NCBI RefSeq assembly: GCF_900100015.1
Contig: NZ_FNDD01000036.1
Coordinates: 1,346-52,173 of the forward strand
Direction of reading: 5' to 3'
DNA: 50,828 nt
Origin: Vibrio xiamenensis
GTDB lineage: Bacteria > Pseudomonadota > Gammaproteobacteria > Enterobacterales > Vibrionaceae
Positions 35,434-44,233 of this stretch are shown piece by piece. Below the pieces are notes generated by a model that saw only the letters and a list, made by a program, of their open reading frames with translations, did not search any database and had not been told where the DNA came from. The translations under genes were made by a program, and so were the position numbers. Numbering within the stretch: the stretch's first letter is position 1; each line of letters opens with the position of its first letter.

Positions 35434-36798
35434 CTAAACTTTGCCTGCCACCTCACGATATTGCTGCAGGGTTTCGTCGATCAAAGCTTGATTACAACCT
35501 AGATAATGTTTGGGGTCGCACGCCGCATCAATATCTTCATCTGACAGTATCGCCAGCACCTGAGCATTTTGTTTGAGGATGGTGGCTAAATCTCCTTGCT
35601 CTGGTGCATTGGCTATCGCGGCTTGGACCGCATGATAGCCCTCAGAGCGGCCAACCTTTTGCGCCGCTTTCATCATCACCGCTTCGGACATAATAAAGTG
35701 GCGCGACGCTGCAAAATTGGCGCGCATCTGGTGTTCATTGACCACTAAATTAGCCACTAAGCCGTGAGCACGTTCAAGCGCAGTCGATACTGCCAGCGCC
35801 GATTCTGGCACCAAACTCCAGTTCAACACCCGCATCGAGGCTGAGCGCACATCACTTTGATCGAGCATATTTGGCGCGCCACTGGCGTACATCCAACCCA
35901 TGCGCGACAGAGTTTGAATCATATTCGCGGCGCGCGGATTCGCCTTATGCGGCATGGTACTGGAACCGCCACCCTGTTCGCCTTCACGCAGCTCGCCAAT
36001 TGATGCGCGGCCCATGGTTTCAGTGTCATTGGCAATGCGGCACAAGGTGCCATGAATGAGTGCAAAAAACTGCACTAACTCGGCGATATGATCCAAACTC
36101 GCGTTGCCAAGCCCTTTGGGCTCAGTGAGCGCTAACGCGGCAAATAGCCTTTTACGCACTTCAAGGCCATGCTCGCCAATTGACGACAAGTTGCCCACCG
36201 CGCCGCCGTACATGCCAGTAATCGCGCGCGGATAAAGTTGCTCAAGACGCAGCAAATGCCGCGTCACTTCTTGCAGATAACCGCACACATGCAGCCCCCA
36301 AGTGGTTGGCAGCGCATCCATCGCATTCGTGCGCGCCACCATCACCGTCGCTTGATGCCGCGTCGCCATCGCTTGCAGTTCGTCGCCCAGCAAAAGCAAT
36401 TGTGAGCGCACCACATCGAGAGTTTGTTTAATGCGCATCGCCAAACTGGTATCGAGCAGATCTTGAGTGGTGCAGCCCCAATGGAGATACTTTTTGACTT
36501 GCTCGTCACCCAGCTCAGCGAGCTGTTCAACCAAAGGTTTGATCGCCATACCAACGCTGCGCGTGTCATTGGCAAGCCGAGGCCAATCGATATTGTCCAA
36601 CTGGCAAACTTGCGCAATGGAACCTGGCGCAGATGCGGGAATCAAGCCCAGTTCGGCCTGCACTTTAGCGATCGTCACCTCAAAGGTCAGCCAAGTACTA
36701 ATCAAGTTCTCATCGGACCAAATCTGCTTCATCTTGGCTTGAGTAAACAGCGGCGAATAGAGTATCGAGTCAAAAACCGATGCGTTTGAACCTTGCAT
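35434..36798 (-). CDS. Fumarase/aspartase-superfamily lyase (3-carboxy-muconate cycloisomerase-like)
   Basis: 454 residues with GGAGG before the ATG. The superfamily signature GSSTMPHKANP is at about residue 280, with HWGCTTQD (about 106-113) and GNASLDHIAE as other conserved blocks; a CMLE/adenylosuccinate-lyase C-terminal domain follows. The closest type by motif is 3-carboxy-cis,cis-muconate cycloisomerase (PcaB), but no other protocatechuate genes are near. Its partner 9 bp upstream is a C4-dicarboxylate carrier. That favours a C-N or C-O lyase that releases fumarate from a succinyl compound. Cytosolic homotetramer expected. The family is sure, the reaction is not. Confidence 0.9.
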   Translation of the reverse strand: MQGSNASVFDSILYSPLFTQAKMKQIWSDENLISTWLTFEVTIAKVQAELGLIPASAPGSIAQVCQLDNIDWPRLANDTRSVGMAIKPLVEQLAELGDEQVKKYLHWGCTTQDLLDTSLAMRIKQTLDVVRSQLLLLGDELQAMATRHQATVMVARTNAMDALPTTWGLHVCGYLQEVTRHLLRLEQLYPRAITGMYGGAVGNLSSIGEHGLEVRKRLFAALALTEPKGLGNASLDHIAELVQFFALIHGTLCRIANDTETMGRASIGELREGEQGGGSSTMPHKANPRAANMIQTLSRMGWMYASGAPNMLDQSDVRSASMRVLNWSLVPESALAVSTALERAHGLVANLVVNEHQMRANFAASRHFIMSEAVMMKAAQKVGRSEGYHAVQAAIANAPEQGDLATILKQNAQVLAILSDEDIDAACDPKHYLGCNQALIDETLQQYREVAGKV

Positions 36799-36807
36799 GA
36801 TGCCCTC

Positions 36808-38169
36808 CTATGCGCCAATAAATGTGATAGCTAGAACCGTCACTAAGCCGCCAATCATCGGAATTGCGGTGCGCTTGACCAGTTCAGTGGGCGGAATGCC
36901 TGCCACACCCGCGCAAGCAATCACCACGCCAGCGACCGGCGAAAACGAGCGGAAAATACCGGCAGAAAGCTGCATCGGCAGTGCCAACGCGGCGGTAGAA
37001 ACTCCAACATGCGCGGCGACATCAGGCGCTAGGTTTGAAAAGCTAAAGAACGCCGCATTGCCCGAACCCGACATCAAGGCGGTAACGCCGATGATCGCCA
37101 CCAGCATGATCACCATTAAGGTATACCCAAAGCCTAAATGGGTTGCTGCGCCAAGCATCGCAGAAATAAATCCAATCGCGGTTAAGCCAACCACAAAGGT
37201 TTGCGCGGCAATGATCAAAGACACCACGCCCGCAAACACCTCGCCCATCCCCTGCAGGTAAACTTTCAACGACGCCGCGACCGCCTTACCGTTGCGCGAA
37301 TAGAGATAATCACTGAGCATCGCCACCGCTAAACTGATAAACATCGCGGTTACCACATCAATTTTGACCGACGTCACCGCAAATTTACTGAAGGTAAGTA
37401 GCAGCACCAAAGGTAGAACCGGTAGCACGGCAAACCACAGCGGCGCTTGGCGTGAGGTATCTTCTTTGGCTTGCAACTCATACTCAACGCCTTTGGCTTG
37501 ATCGCGTTTATCAAACCATTTTTGACTAACGAAATGCAGCGCGGCGATAACCAGCGCCGTACATACGCCAACAAACAATTGATGCTCAACAAAATAAGAC
37601 GCCGCATCGATGCCAATCACTTCCGCCGCTTTATTAGATGCGCCCGATGCGGGGCCGAGATCCAAACACGCGGTGGTAGCAAGTACAGCCGCAACCGAGG
37701 CGGGCGTACAACCAATGCCGACCAATACAGGATAAAGCGCAACCAACAGCAGCATCGCAAGGCCAACGGCGCTAGGAATAAACACGTTTAAAAATTGCCC
37801 CAAAAGGTAGGCAAGCGCCAAAATAATATACGGGTTGTTGATCGCCGCTAGCGGCTTTGTGGTCACTTTAACTAGCGCGTTGGCCGCACCGATGTGTCCC
37901 ATGTATTTGGAAAAGCCGCCCACCGCCATAATGATCAAACCAAGCTTGGCGAGCGTCGAAGATGCGATCGATTTGATCACCAAAAAGAAATCAACCAACG
38001 TCGACCCTGAAGAAGTGACGCCTTTGGGCAGAAATTCAGGACCACCAGCGACTACGCCAACCAGCATCATCAAAAGACCAGTACCAAACAGTACCGCTTG
38101 GGTGTTGTACTTTTTGACGATGAGAAATCCCGCGCCAAAAACAATCGGCAGAGCAAGTAGAGCGACCAT
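36808..38169 (-). CDS. dcuC: DcuC-family C4-dicarboxylate transporter
   Basis: About 453 residues from the ATG at 38169, which has AAGGTG at ideal spacing; a GTG three codons earlier is too close. About 12 membrane segments; conserved ACLDLGPASGASNKAAEV and MSGSGNAAFFSFSNLAP blocks are typical of DcuC carriers. These exchange fumarate, succinate, malate or aspartate at the inner membrane. It is the first gene of an operon with the lyase, which starts 9 bp later. The 734-bp region upstream holds no obvious FNR site, so anaerobic control as in E. coli is not evident. Confidence 0.9.
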   Translation of the reverse strand: MVALLALPIVFGAGFLIVKKYNTQAVLFGTGLLMMLVGVVAGGPEFLPKGVTSSGSTLVDFFLVIKSIASSTLAKLGLIIMAVGGFSKYMGHIGAANALVKVTTKPLAAINNPYIILALAYLLGQFLNVFIPSAVGLAMLLLVALYPVLVGIGCTPASVAAVLATTACLDLGPASGASNKAAEVIGIDAASYFVEHQLFVGVCTALVIAALHFVSQKWFDKRDQAKGVEYELQAKEDTSRQAPLWFAVLPVLPLVLLLTFSKFAVTSVKIDVVTAMFISLAVAMLSDYLYSRNGKAVAASLKVYLQGMGEVFAGVVSLIIAAQTFVVGLTAIGFISAMLGAATHLGFGYTLMVIMLVAIIGVTALMSGSGNAAFFSFSNLAPDVAAHVGVSTAALALPMQLSAGIFRSFSPVAGVVIACAGVAGIPPTELVKRTAIPMIGGLVTVLAITFIGA

Positions 38170-38912
38170 GTGTTTCACCTTTTTATTTTATTGTGTCACC
38201 GCTATCTTGTTGGGGATTGCGATTTGGCTGTATGGGAAGCACCGATTCTCTAAAAAAACTGTGAAGCAATTAAAAATCTGCCAACGATTTCATCAATAGC
38301 CACGCTCAAAAACGCCGGCGATTGCATTGAATTCCTGCATTCGGTGAACGCCTTAGCCACTGCACTCGCAAAATTGAGACTCTGGATCACACTTTGCCGC
38401 TCGCGCGGTTAACGCCAACGCTCAAAGACGGTTGCAAGCCTCATTGACTGCGCCTCAAACCAAGTGAAAAAGTCGCGCTTAACTTCAAAAATAACTAATT
38501 GATTTAAAATAGATTAATTAAATTTCAGTGCTATTTTAATTGAATGGGAAATCCAATTTCTCAGCCCTAAATCGCCTCACTTATAAATGTGATTCAGCGC
38601 ATTTATTTCAGTCACGCAATTTATTAGCTGATGTGTTATATCGCAAAAAACTGTGCCCTCGGGTACAAATTTCGAGTAATTTTTGCCTCTTTTGAGCGCC
38701 ATTCGAGCGAAGTAAACGGCGAAATCAGAGCTTAATCAAGCTTTACTCAGGGAAGCTCAAATTCCCCTATTGGCTTGTTTCTATCCAGCGATAAGATGGC
38801 TTACCGCTTGCCAATATGCTGTCGCAAGCCATAAAAATCATCACCACGAGACCGAGCCATACTCGGCACAATGTTATTGACGACTGAATTTAATGACTGC
38901 TAAGGAATCACT
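38170..38912. other. Long divergent spacer upstream of dcuC and the SGNH-like gene
   Basis: 743 bp with stop codons in all frames; no gene supported. The right part is AT-rich with several AATTAATT-like stretches. One TGTGA half-site (about 38590) lacks a good second half. The expected promoters for dcuC (minus) and the SGNH-like gene (plus) are not identifiable by eye. The length is unusual for this gene-dense window. Confidence 0.45.
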
Positions 38913-39686
38913 ATGACACGTTTCGTTCGCTCAGCCGCAGCGCTACTCCTGACGTTGAGCTACAGCAGCGCCTTTGCTGATACGCTAAATGCTCCAGCTT
39001 TTAACGCCAAAATGGATGGCGATAATAAAGTCGTGGCGCTGTATGGCAACTCCTACACCCATTACAACAATAACCTCAACACCCGGTTACGCGATTTAAC
39101 CCGCTCGCTGCTGCCCAATCAAGCCGATGGCTATAGCTTCCGCGGCATCACCATCTCAAGTGGTCGCCTTGGCTGGCATAAAGCCAACTTAGAGTTTCAA
39201 AACAGCTTAAAACATTGGGATGTGGTAGTTTTTCAAGGCAACTCGATGGAACCGATCAGCGCAAAAGCCGAGTCGCGCCAGTACTTCGAACAGTCGGCGC
39301 AGCAGATGGCGAAAATCGCCCACGATGCCGGTTCAAAAGTGCTGTACTTTATGACTTGGGCGCAAAAAGCCAAACCACAGCAAACACAAGAACTCGCCAG
39401 CGCATATCAAAACATTGCTGAAAAAACCGCAGGTTACGTAGCGCCGGTTGGCCTTGCATTCGCACAAAGCCTCAAACAATACCCTGAGATCAATTTGTAT
39501 CACAGCGATGGTAAACACCCGTCATTGGCAGGCACTTACCTAGCTGCGGCGGTGTTTTTCGCCACTTTATACAATCAATCTCCTGTCGGCGGTGCACTGC
39601 CCGTTGATAGTGATATGACACCAGAAACCGCGCACAAACTACAAACGGTTGCTTGGCAAACCGTGCAGGACTTTCAAAATCAATAG
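38913..39686 (+). CDS. Exported SGNH-like hydrolase
   Basis: 257 residues with AAGGAA before the ATG. Signal peptide MTRFVRSAAALLLTLSYSSAFA (cleaved at about 22), so periplasmic. SGNH/GDSL features: a catalytic Ser47 in GNSYTHY (Asn in place of the usual Asp of GDS), Gly/Asn in VVFQGNS (about 107-111) and Asp199/His202 in DGKHPS. Such enzymes deacylate or deacetylate sugars, peptidoglycan or lipids; the substrate is unknown. It precedes an RpiR-type regulator on the same strand by 148 bp. Confidence 0.8.
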   Translation: MTRFVRSAAALLLTLSYSSAFADTLNAPAFNAKMDGDNKVVALYGNSYTHYNNNLNTRLRDLTRSLLPNQADGYSFRGITISSGRLGWHKANLEFQNSLKHWDVVVFQGNSMEPISAKAESRQYFEQSAQQMAKIAHDAGSKVLYFMTWAQKAKPQQTQELASAYQNIAEKTAGYVAPVGLAFAQSLKQYPEINLYHSDGKHPSLAGTYLAAAVFFATLYNQSPVGGALPVDSDMTPETAHKLQTVAWQTVQDFQNQ

Positions 39687-39834
39687 TCGTCGCCACACTA
39701 TCGTTAGGCTTTCCGTATTGGAAAGCCTGACATTTTAACGCGATCACTTTTCAGTCACTGCGCTCTTAAGCCGAGTCGCGACTGTGTTACTCTTTTGACT
39801 AGTTTTTTACGTGATTAAGGTCTGTTGACCTCGC

Positions 39835-40740
39835 ATGTTCCAGCCTCGAGCCGTTATGAAAGATCATCTTGATTTAACCACTTATCGACACCTCGCCGAG
39901 CAACTCAAGCCGTTTACTGAATCGGAAGCGGCTCTTAATGCCTTTATCATCAACCACTTTGGTGAGCTCTCCTACTACGGCATCATCGATTTGGCGCAAA
40001 AGGCGCAGGTCAGCAAAGCCACCATTGGCCGTTATCTAAATAAGCTTGGCTACACCGGATTTACGGCGTTTAAGAGCGCGTTAAAAAACGAGCTGAGTAA
40101 CCACAATATGGTGGCGCCGATTGAAGCCAGTAGAGCCAAAACCACGTTGGCAGACAGCGATACACCCACTGAAGCGCTGCGCTACATTGGCAAGGTGAAG
40201 CAGCTCATTGAGCAGTTTGCTTGTGAGCTGAATATTGAAGAGTTAGATAAGCTGGCACAGCTGATGGCCGATAAAAAGCGCACCGTCTATGTGGTAGGCC
40301 CGGCATCTTCGCGCGCGCTGGCACTGCATTTCTCAACCCTGCTCAAATACAGCCGCTCCAAAGTCGTGCTGCTGCCGCTGGATAAAGGCGAGCTACCAAA
40401 AAGCTTGCTCGGCGTCGATGCGCAAGATGTACTGATCGCCTTTTCCTATTACCGCTTTAATCCGCTCGTGCTCGATATCACTAAGTTCTTTAACAGTAAA
40501 CAAGCCCACGTAACAGTCGTCACCAACACACATTCCAACCCCTATAGCGTGTACAGCGATGTGCAATATGTGTTGCCAAGCGATGTCGACTCGATATTTC
40601 ACAGTCGCACCATCGGCTTTTTATTCGTAGAACTGCTGCTGTTTCTGGTGCAAAGAGCGTCAGGAAATGACGATAATTTTGAAGAACTTGAACAGCTGTT
40701 CAAATTCTTTGGTACCTTTTCGTCGCTCGAATTTAAATAA
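39835..40740 (+). CDS. MurR/RpiR-family regulator
   Basis: 301 residues (an ATG seven codons further in is an alternative start). HTH_6 domain at about 15-90 (LTESEAALNAFIINHFGELSYYGIIDLAQKAQVSKATIGRYLNKLG), then a sugar-isomerase (SIS) domain at about 130-270 (RTVYVVGPASSRALALHFSTLLKY). SIS regulators sense phosphosugars, here possibly released by the SGNH-like enzyme from a modified sugar. It ends in a terminator. Confidence 0.92.
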   Translation: MFQPRAVMKDHLDLTTYRHLAEQLKPFTESEAALNAFIINHFGELSYYGIIDLAQKAQVSKATIGRYLNKLGYTGFTAFKSALKNELSNHNMVAPIEASRAKTTLADSDTPTEALRYIGKVKQLIEQFACELNIEELDKLAQLMADKKRTVYVVGPASSRALALHFSTLLKYSRSKVVLLPLDKGELPKSLLGVDAQDVLIAFSYYRFNPLVLDITKFFNSKQAHVTVVTNTHSNPYSVYSDVQYVLPSDVDSIFHSRTIGFLFVELLLFLVQRASGNDDNFEELEQLFKFFGTFSSLEFK

Positions 40741-40790
40741 CAATGCGACTTTTATGCTGGAATTTGGCGTTCTATTTTAGGCAAATTTTA

Positions 40791-40821
40791 AGCGGCGCAG
40801 GATGCGCCGCTCTGCCTTTTC
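40791..40821 (+). terminator. Rho-independent terminator after the RpiR gene
   Basis: A GC-rich 9-bp stem AGCGGCGCA/TGCGCCGCT with a 3-nt loop, then CTGCCTTTT, 50 bp past the stop. Confidence 0.75.
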
Positions 40822-40847
40822 ATCCATGCTTTCGCGTCTGATATGGC

Positions 40848-41540
40848 TTAAGAAAACTCCGCCACGACTAGGACTTTTTTCAGTTCGGGCTGGTAGAACA
40901 CGATGCATTCACCACCACCGTCTAGGTAAGTGTCATAACTAAACTGGCCGAGGTATACATACTCTTGATCGGTGTCTTCATCGAGATAGACGATTTCGCG
41001 AGTGCTCATGGTTTCGAACTCCTCGCCCTCTTCTTCATCCATAACATCGAAATAGTGGTCTAGCTCTTCATTTTCAGCCATTTCATCGTATAAATTGGCA
41101 TCCCAATTACAGCCCAACGGCGGTTGCCCACCTAATTCAAACAGCGCTTGCTTGCTCCCCTCCGCTTCCAGCGAGTAAGTCAGCATTTCATGGTGACCAA
41201 AGAAGTCCTGTGCTTGTTTGAAATAATCGTGATAACAGGAGAACTCTTGACCGAAAAACTCGACACTGGTGTCATCCATTTGCCAACCATCTGCGGTTAA
41301 CGAGTAACTAAGATATGGGTAATCACCGTCAAACGTGCCTTGCACCGCAGGGACAGCAATGAGAATTTGCTGCTGAGATGTGGCATCAAACGCTTGATAA
41401 GACAAAAGTCCTATCGGCAAAAGTTGCTGATCATTGAACGCAACTTGCTCTGTGCTTGGAAAGGCAGTAAAGCCCACTTCGTTATGATAGATATTACGCT
41501 GCGCTTGCTTAAGCGCAGTCGGTTTAATTAAAAAAGCCAT
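40848..41540 (-). CDS. Uncharacterised acidic protein
   Basis: 230 residues, no signal peptide or membrane segment, very acidic in the middle (MDEEEGEEFETMS, LDEDTDQEYVYLG). The layout, with LGGQPPLGCNWDA and then a Tyr-rich stretch ending YLDGGGECIVFYQPELKKVLV, recalls DUF1963-like proteins, but I cannot place it firmly. The gene is flanked by independent genes and has its own ATG. Confidence 0.75.
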   Translation of the reverse strand: MAFLIKPTALKQAQRNIYHNEVGFTAFPSTEQVAFNDQQLLPIGLLSYQAFDATSQQQILIAVPAVQGTFDGDYPYLSYSLTADGWQMDDTSVEFFGQEFSCYHDYFKQAQDFFGHHEMLTYSLEAEGSKQALFELGGQPPLGCNWDANLYDEMAENEELDHYFDVMDEEEGEEFETMSTREIVYLDEDTDQEYVYLGQFSYDTYLDGGGECIVFYQPELKKVLVVAEFS

Positions 41541-41740
41541 AATTACCCTATTACGTTAGCCACTGAAACGTTGAATGTGTGGATTGGTTGCCAATCCATG
41601 CCAATGATTCATTTTAAGGGCGGCGTAAAGCTTGTTGAGACTAAATAATGCGTGGCTTAAACGGATGATAATTCAGCGAATAACGTTTGAGCGAACAGGG
41701 ACATCAGCCCCTGATTTGCGAACCAAGGATACTAATCTGA

Positions 41741-42307
41741 TTAGTCGCGATCCCAAGGGTAGACTTGTTCCTTACTGTGCTTTTGGAAAAAGCGATAGTT
41801 GTGCTGCATATAGTCATCTTTTCTCAGCGCTTTGACATTCCATTGTTCGGCATCGAAGTTGAAACTGAAGTCCTGATTGTTCAACTCAAGCTGATGAAAA
41901 GTCGGCTTGGCAATACGATAGATAGCGCTAGTGGGAGTTTTACACTCAAAAGTGACCGCTTCACTCGGCGTATCATTGACACTGAGCTCGGCCTGATAAG
42001 GCGTGTTTGAATCACACGGCGTGTCTTTGACAAAGGTAAACAGCAAGTAGCCGTTATTGGTGGTATTGAGGAAAATCGCCAGCCGATGCTCAACATCGAC
42101 TTGGCGAAAAATCAGTTGTTTAGAATGATACTCACGCGCGCTTTGCAGCGCCATGTTATCTAGGCTAATCAGCTGGCTATCAACCCAAAACCACTGCAAA
42201 CCGTGGTCCATAAAGGTTAGCGCGCGATAGGAGCGAAACGTCAAATAACCGAACACGACAACAAAGCTCGCAACCAGCACCAGCAACCATTTAAACAACT
42301 TAGACAT
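41741..42307 (-). CDS. Uncharacterised membrane-anchored protein
   Basis: About 188 residues from the ATG at 42307 (MSKLFKWLLVLVASFVVVFGYLTF), which begins with a typical N-terminal anchor (residues 5-25) and has GAG upstream. A longer reading from 42406 adds a poor leader and is rejected. The rest is periplasmic beta-rich sequence with two Cys (CDSN and FECKT) that could form a disulfide. No recognised domain. Probably a periplasm-facing inner-membrane protein. Confidence 0.7.
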   Translation of the reverse strand: MSKLFKWLLVLVASFVVVFGYLTFRSYRALTFMDHGLQWFWVDSQLISLDNMALQSAREYHSKQLIFRQVDVEHRLAIFLNTTNNGYLLFTFVKDTPCDSNTPYQAELSVNDTPSEAVTFECKTPTSAIYRIAKPTFHQLELNNQDFSFNFDAEQWNVKALRKDDYMQHNYRFFQKHSKEQVYPWDRD

Positions 42308-42500
42308 AGGGTAAATCTCAGACCACGAGTTTGCGTTTGCCAACATGGGCATCTCTTTCGTCAAACATAACCCAGAATGATGAAAGCAGGCACATCCATC
42401 TGTCAAGCAATGAAAAAACCGTATCCTGAGCTATAAAATGCGGCTACCGCGCGAGCAAAAACCACCATGCATCAATGCTTAAAAGCAAGCCTCTCAGTCA

Positions 42501-43313
42501 CTAAAAACGATAAGCTACACCGACATAACCCGAGGTCATAACAGTGCGGCGCAGCATCGGACTTTGCTCAAGATCGTGGTCTAAATTACTGTAGCGAACA
42601 CTAGCCATAATCAGCAAATTCGGCTGCAGCGAATAGGTCCCTGACACTCCGATAAAGTACTGCCCATCCCAATCAGCATCAAAGGCTTTAAGGCCTGAAC
42701 GCGCGGCCTCTGCTTTGGATACCCCATAGTAGTAATTGTTGATTCTATCGCTGTTGTAGGTGTAGCCGATCTGCGGTGATACTCGCCACCGCTGCCACCC
42801 TAGAGGCACGAGCAATGTCGCTTCAGCATAAAGGCCATTATGATGGTCACCTATATCCGTCCCGCCGCCAATATCAAACAGACCAAACGGTAAACGCAGT
42901 TGATAACTGGCGCCAGCCAAAACCGTCTCTTTGCGCTCATCCAACAAACGCATTCGAGCATCATCCGAATCTTGCGGCTTGAATGTACGATTATCGTAAC
43001 GGACGCGGAAAATAATATTCTGCGCCGATGCCAGCGGCCTTAATCTAACACCAGCGCTAAGCCCACGAACAAAAACGTATTTACTTTCATAGCCGATCAT
43101 CAAAAATGGATTCACTTCGCGGTCGCTGCCGTGATATACATCAGGCGAATAACTGGCAATCGGTCCAAGTGTGATTTGTGGCAAGTCAATCGCGAGCGCG
43201 GGCCGCACGCTGATGTAAAGTAGTAGCAGGCACATACCCAACATCAACTGGCGGCAGCCTGCCGATAACCATCGATACCCAGTTCCAAGCGCTGAAATTT
43301 GCTTATTCAACAT
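42501..43313 (-). CDS. MipA/OmpV family outer-membrane protein
   Basis: About 270 residues. The ATG at 43313 has AAGGA at ideal spacing, while the ATG three codons upstream is too close to it. Signal peptide with a long basic N-region, cleaved around ALA-ID. The mature part is a small beta-barrel with LGPIASYSPDVYHGSD, NIIFRVRYD and the C-terminal GYVGVAYRF (final Phe for barrel assembly). MipA/OmpV proteins are linked to murein enzymes, osmotic stress or antibiotic response. It follows the LytTR regulator gene by 185 bp, with a hairpin at 43340-43361 between them. Confidence 0.9.
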   Translation of the reverse strand: MLNKQISALGTGYRWLSAGCRQLMLGMCLLLLYISVRPALAIDLPQITLGPIASYSPDVYHGSDREVNPFLMIGYESKYVFVRGLSAGVRLRPLASAQNIIFRVRYDNRTFKPQDSDDARMRLLDERKETVLAGASYQLRLPFGLFDIGGGTDIGDHHNGLYAEATLLVPLGWQRWRVSPQIGYTYNSDRINNYYYGVSKAEAARSGLKAFDADWDGQYFIGVSGTYSLQPNLLIMASVRYSNLDHDLEQSPMLRRTVMTSGYVGVAYRF

Positions 43314-43339
43314 TCGCTTCATTCCTTTCTAGTCACAGC

Positions 43340-43361
43340 CATCGCGCGCCAAGGCGCGATG
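43340..43361 (-). other. Hairpin upstream of the mipA/ompV gene
   Basis: CATCGCGC/GCGCGATG with a 6-nt loop lies 27-48 bp before the gene start, in its probable leader. No T-run follows. It may stabilise the mRNA, or end the two-component transcript inefficiently. Confidence 0.4.
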
Positions 43362-43498
43362 TCATTATTGAAAACAACTTCAGCGTATGGGATTGAAAAA
43401 TATCGTCTATTGAGTAGGACACCAGAGGGACAAAACTCGTATCAGTGGTACGCCAACCGTGCAGGCTGGCAAGCAGATCACAGAGGAAAAGTTGATGA

Positions 43499-44233
43499 CT
43501 AGGAGAGCGCTTGCTTGAGCGCCGCGACGCGATTTCGGGCGATCGGCAGCTCGACTTCTATACCGCGCAGCACCGCCACCCAATTACGCTGCTTGCGCCG
43601 CAAAATGCGAATACTGGCTAAATTCACCAAATAGCTACGATGAATGCGCATAAAATTCGCCGTTTCTAGTTGAGTGCAAAATGCTTCCATGGTGCGCTCA
43701 GTCACCAGAGTTTGCCGCGCTATCGACGACGATGAAGACGATGCCATGCACACGCGCTGATAGCGGCCAATGCTTTCCACATAATCAATCTCTGCCAGTT
43801 CAATGACATGATGTTGCTGACCATCATCAATTAAAATCGTCGGCTGAATTTGCGCCGCATGGTTAAGTAGAGATTGGCGTGCCGCGCTAATTTTATCCAC
43901 GCATTGGCGTAGCCGCTCCGGGCGCACGGGCTTGAGCAGATAATCGATCGCTTGAGTGGTAAATGCATCTATCGCGTGCTGATGGTAAGCGGTCACAAAC
44001 ACCAGATGATAAGGCAGATGCGCGGTTGCCTGCGCCACACGAAAACCGTCGCACTCCGGCATTTCAATATCCATAAACACGATATCCGGACGATAACGCT
44101 CAATCTCAACGATGGCTTGGTGCCCATCGTCAACACACGCTACCAGAGTTAAGCTTTCAAGCGCTTCAACTTGACGCGCCAAGGCGGCAATGCCAGCCGC
44201 TTCATCATCAATAATCATCACCTTAAATGTCAT
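43499..44233 (-). CDS. LytTR-type response regulator
   Basis: 244 residues. Receiver domain at 1-120 with the acidic pair DD (9-10), phospho-acceptor Asp55 in VFMDIEMPECDG, and Lys in LLKPVRPERL. LytTR DNA-binding domain at about 140-244 (VIELAEIDYVESIGRYQRV, NFMRIHRSYLVNL). It overlaps the sensor kinase gene by 11 nt, so the two are translated together. The adjacent mipA/ompV gene is the most likely target. Confidence 0.94.
   Translation of the reverse strand: MTFKVMIIDDEAAGIAALARQVEALESLTLVACVDDGHQAIVEIERYRPDIVFMDIEMPECDGFRVAQATAHLPYHLVFVTAYHQHAIDAFTTQAIDYLLKPVRPERLRQCVDKISAARQSLLNHAAQIQPTILIDDGQQHHVIELAEIDYVESIGRYQRVCMASSSSSSIARQTLVTERTMEAFCTQLETANFMRIHRSYLVNLASIRILRRKQRNWVAVLRGIEVELPIARNRVAALKQALS

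Noticed and set aside
38580..38610. Possible CRP site before the SGNH-like gene
   Set aside because: Only the first half (TGTGA) fits; the second half matches poorly.
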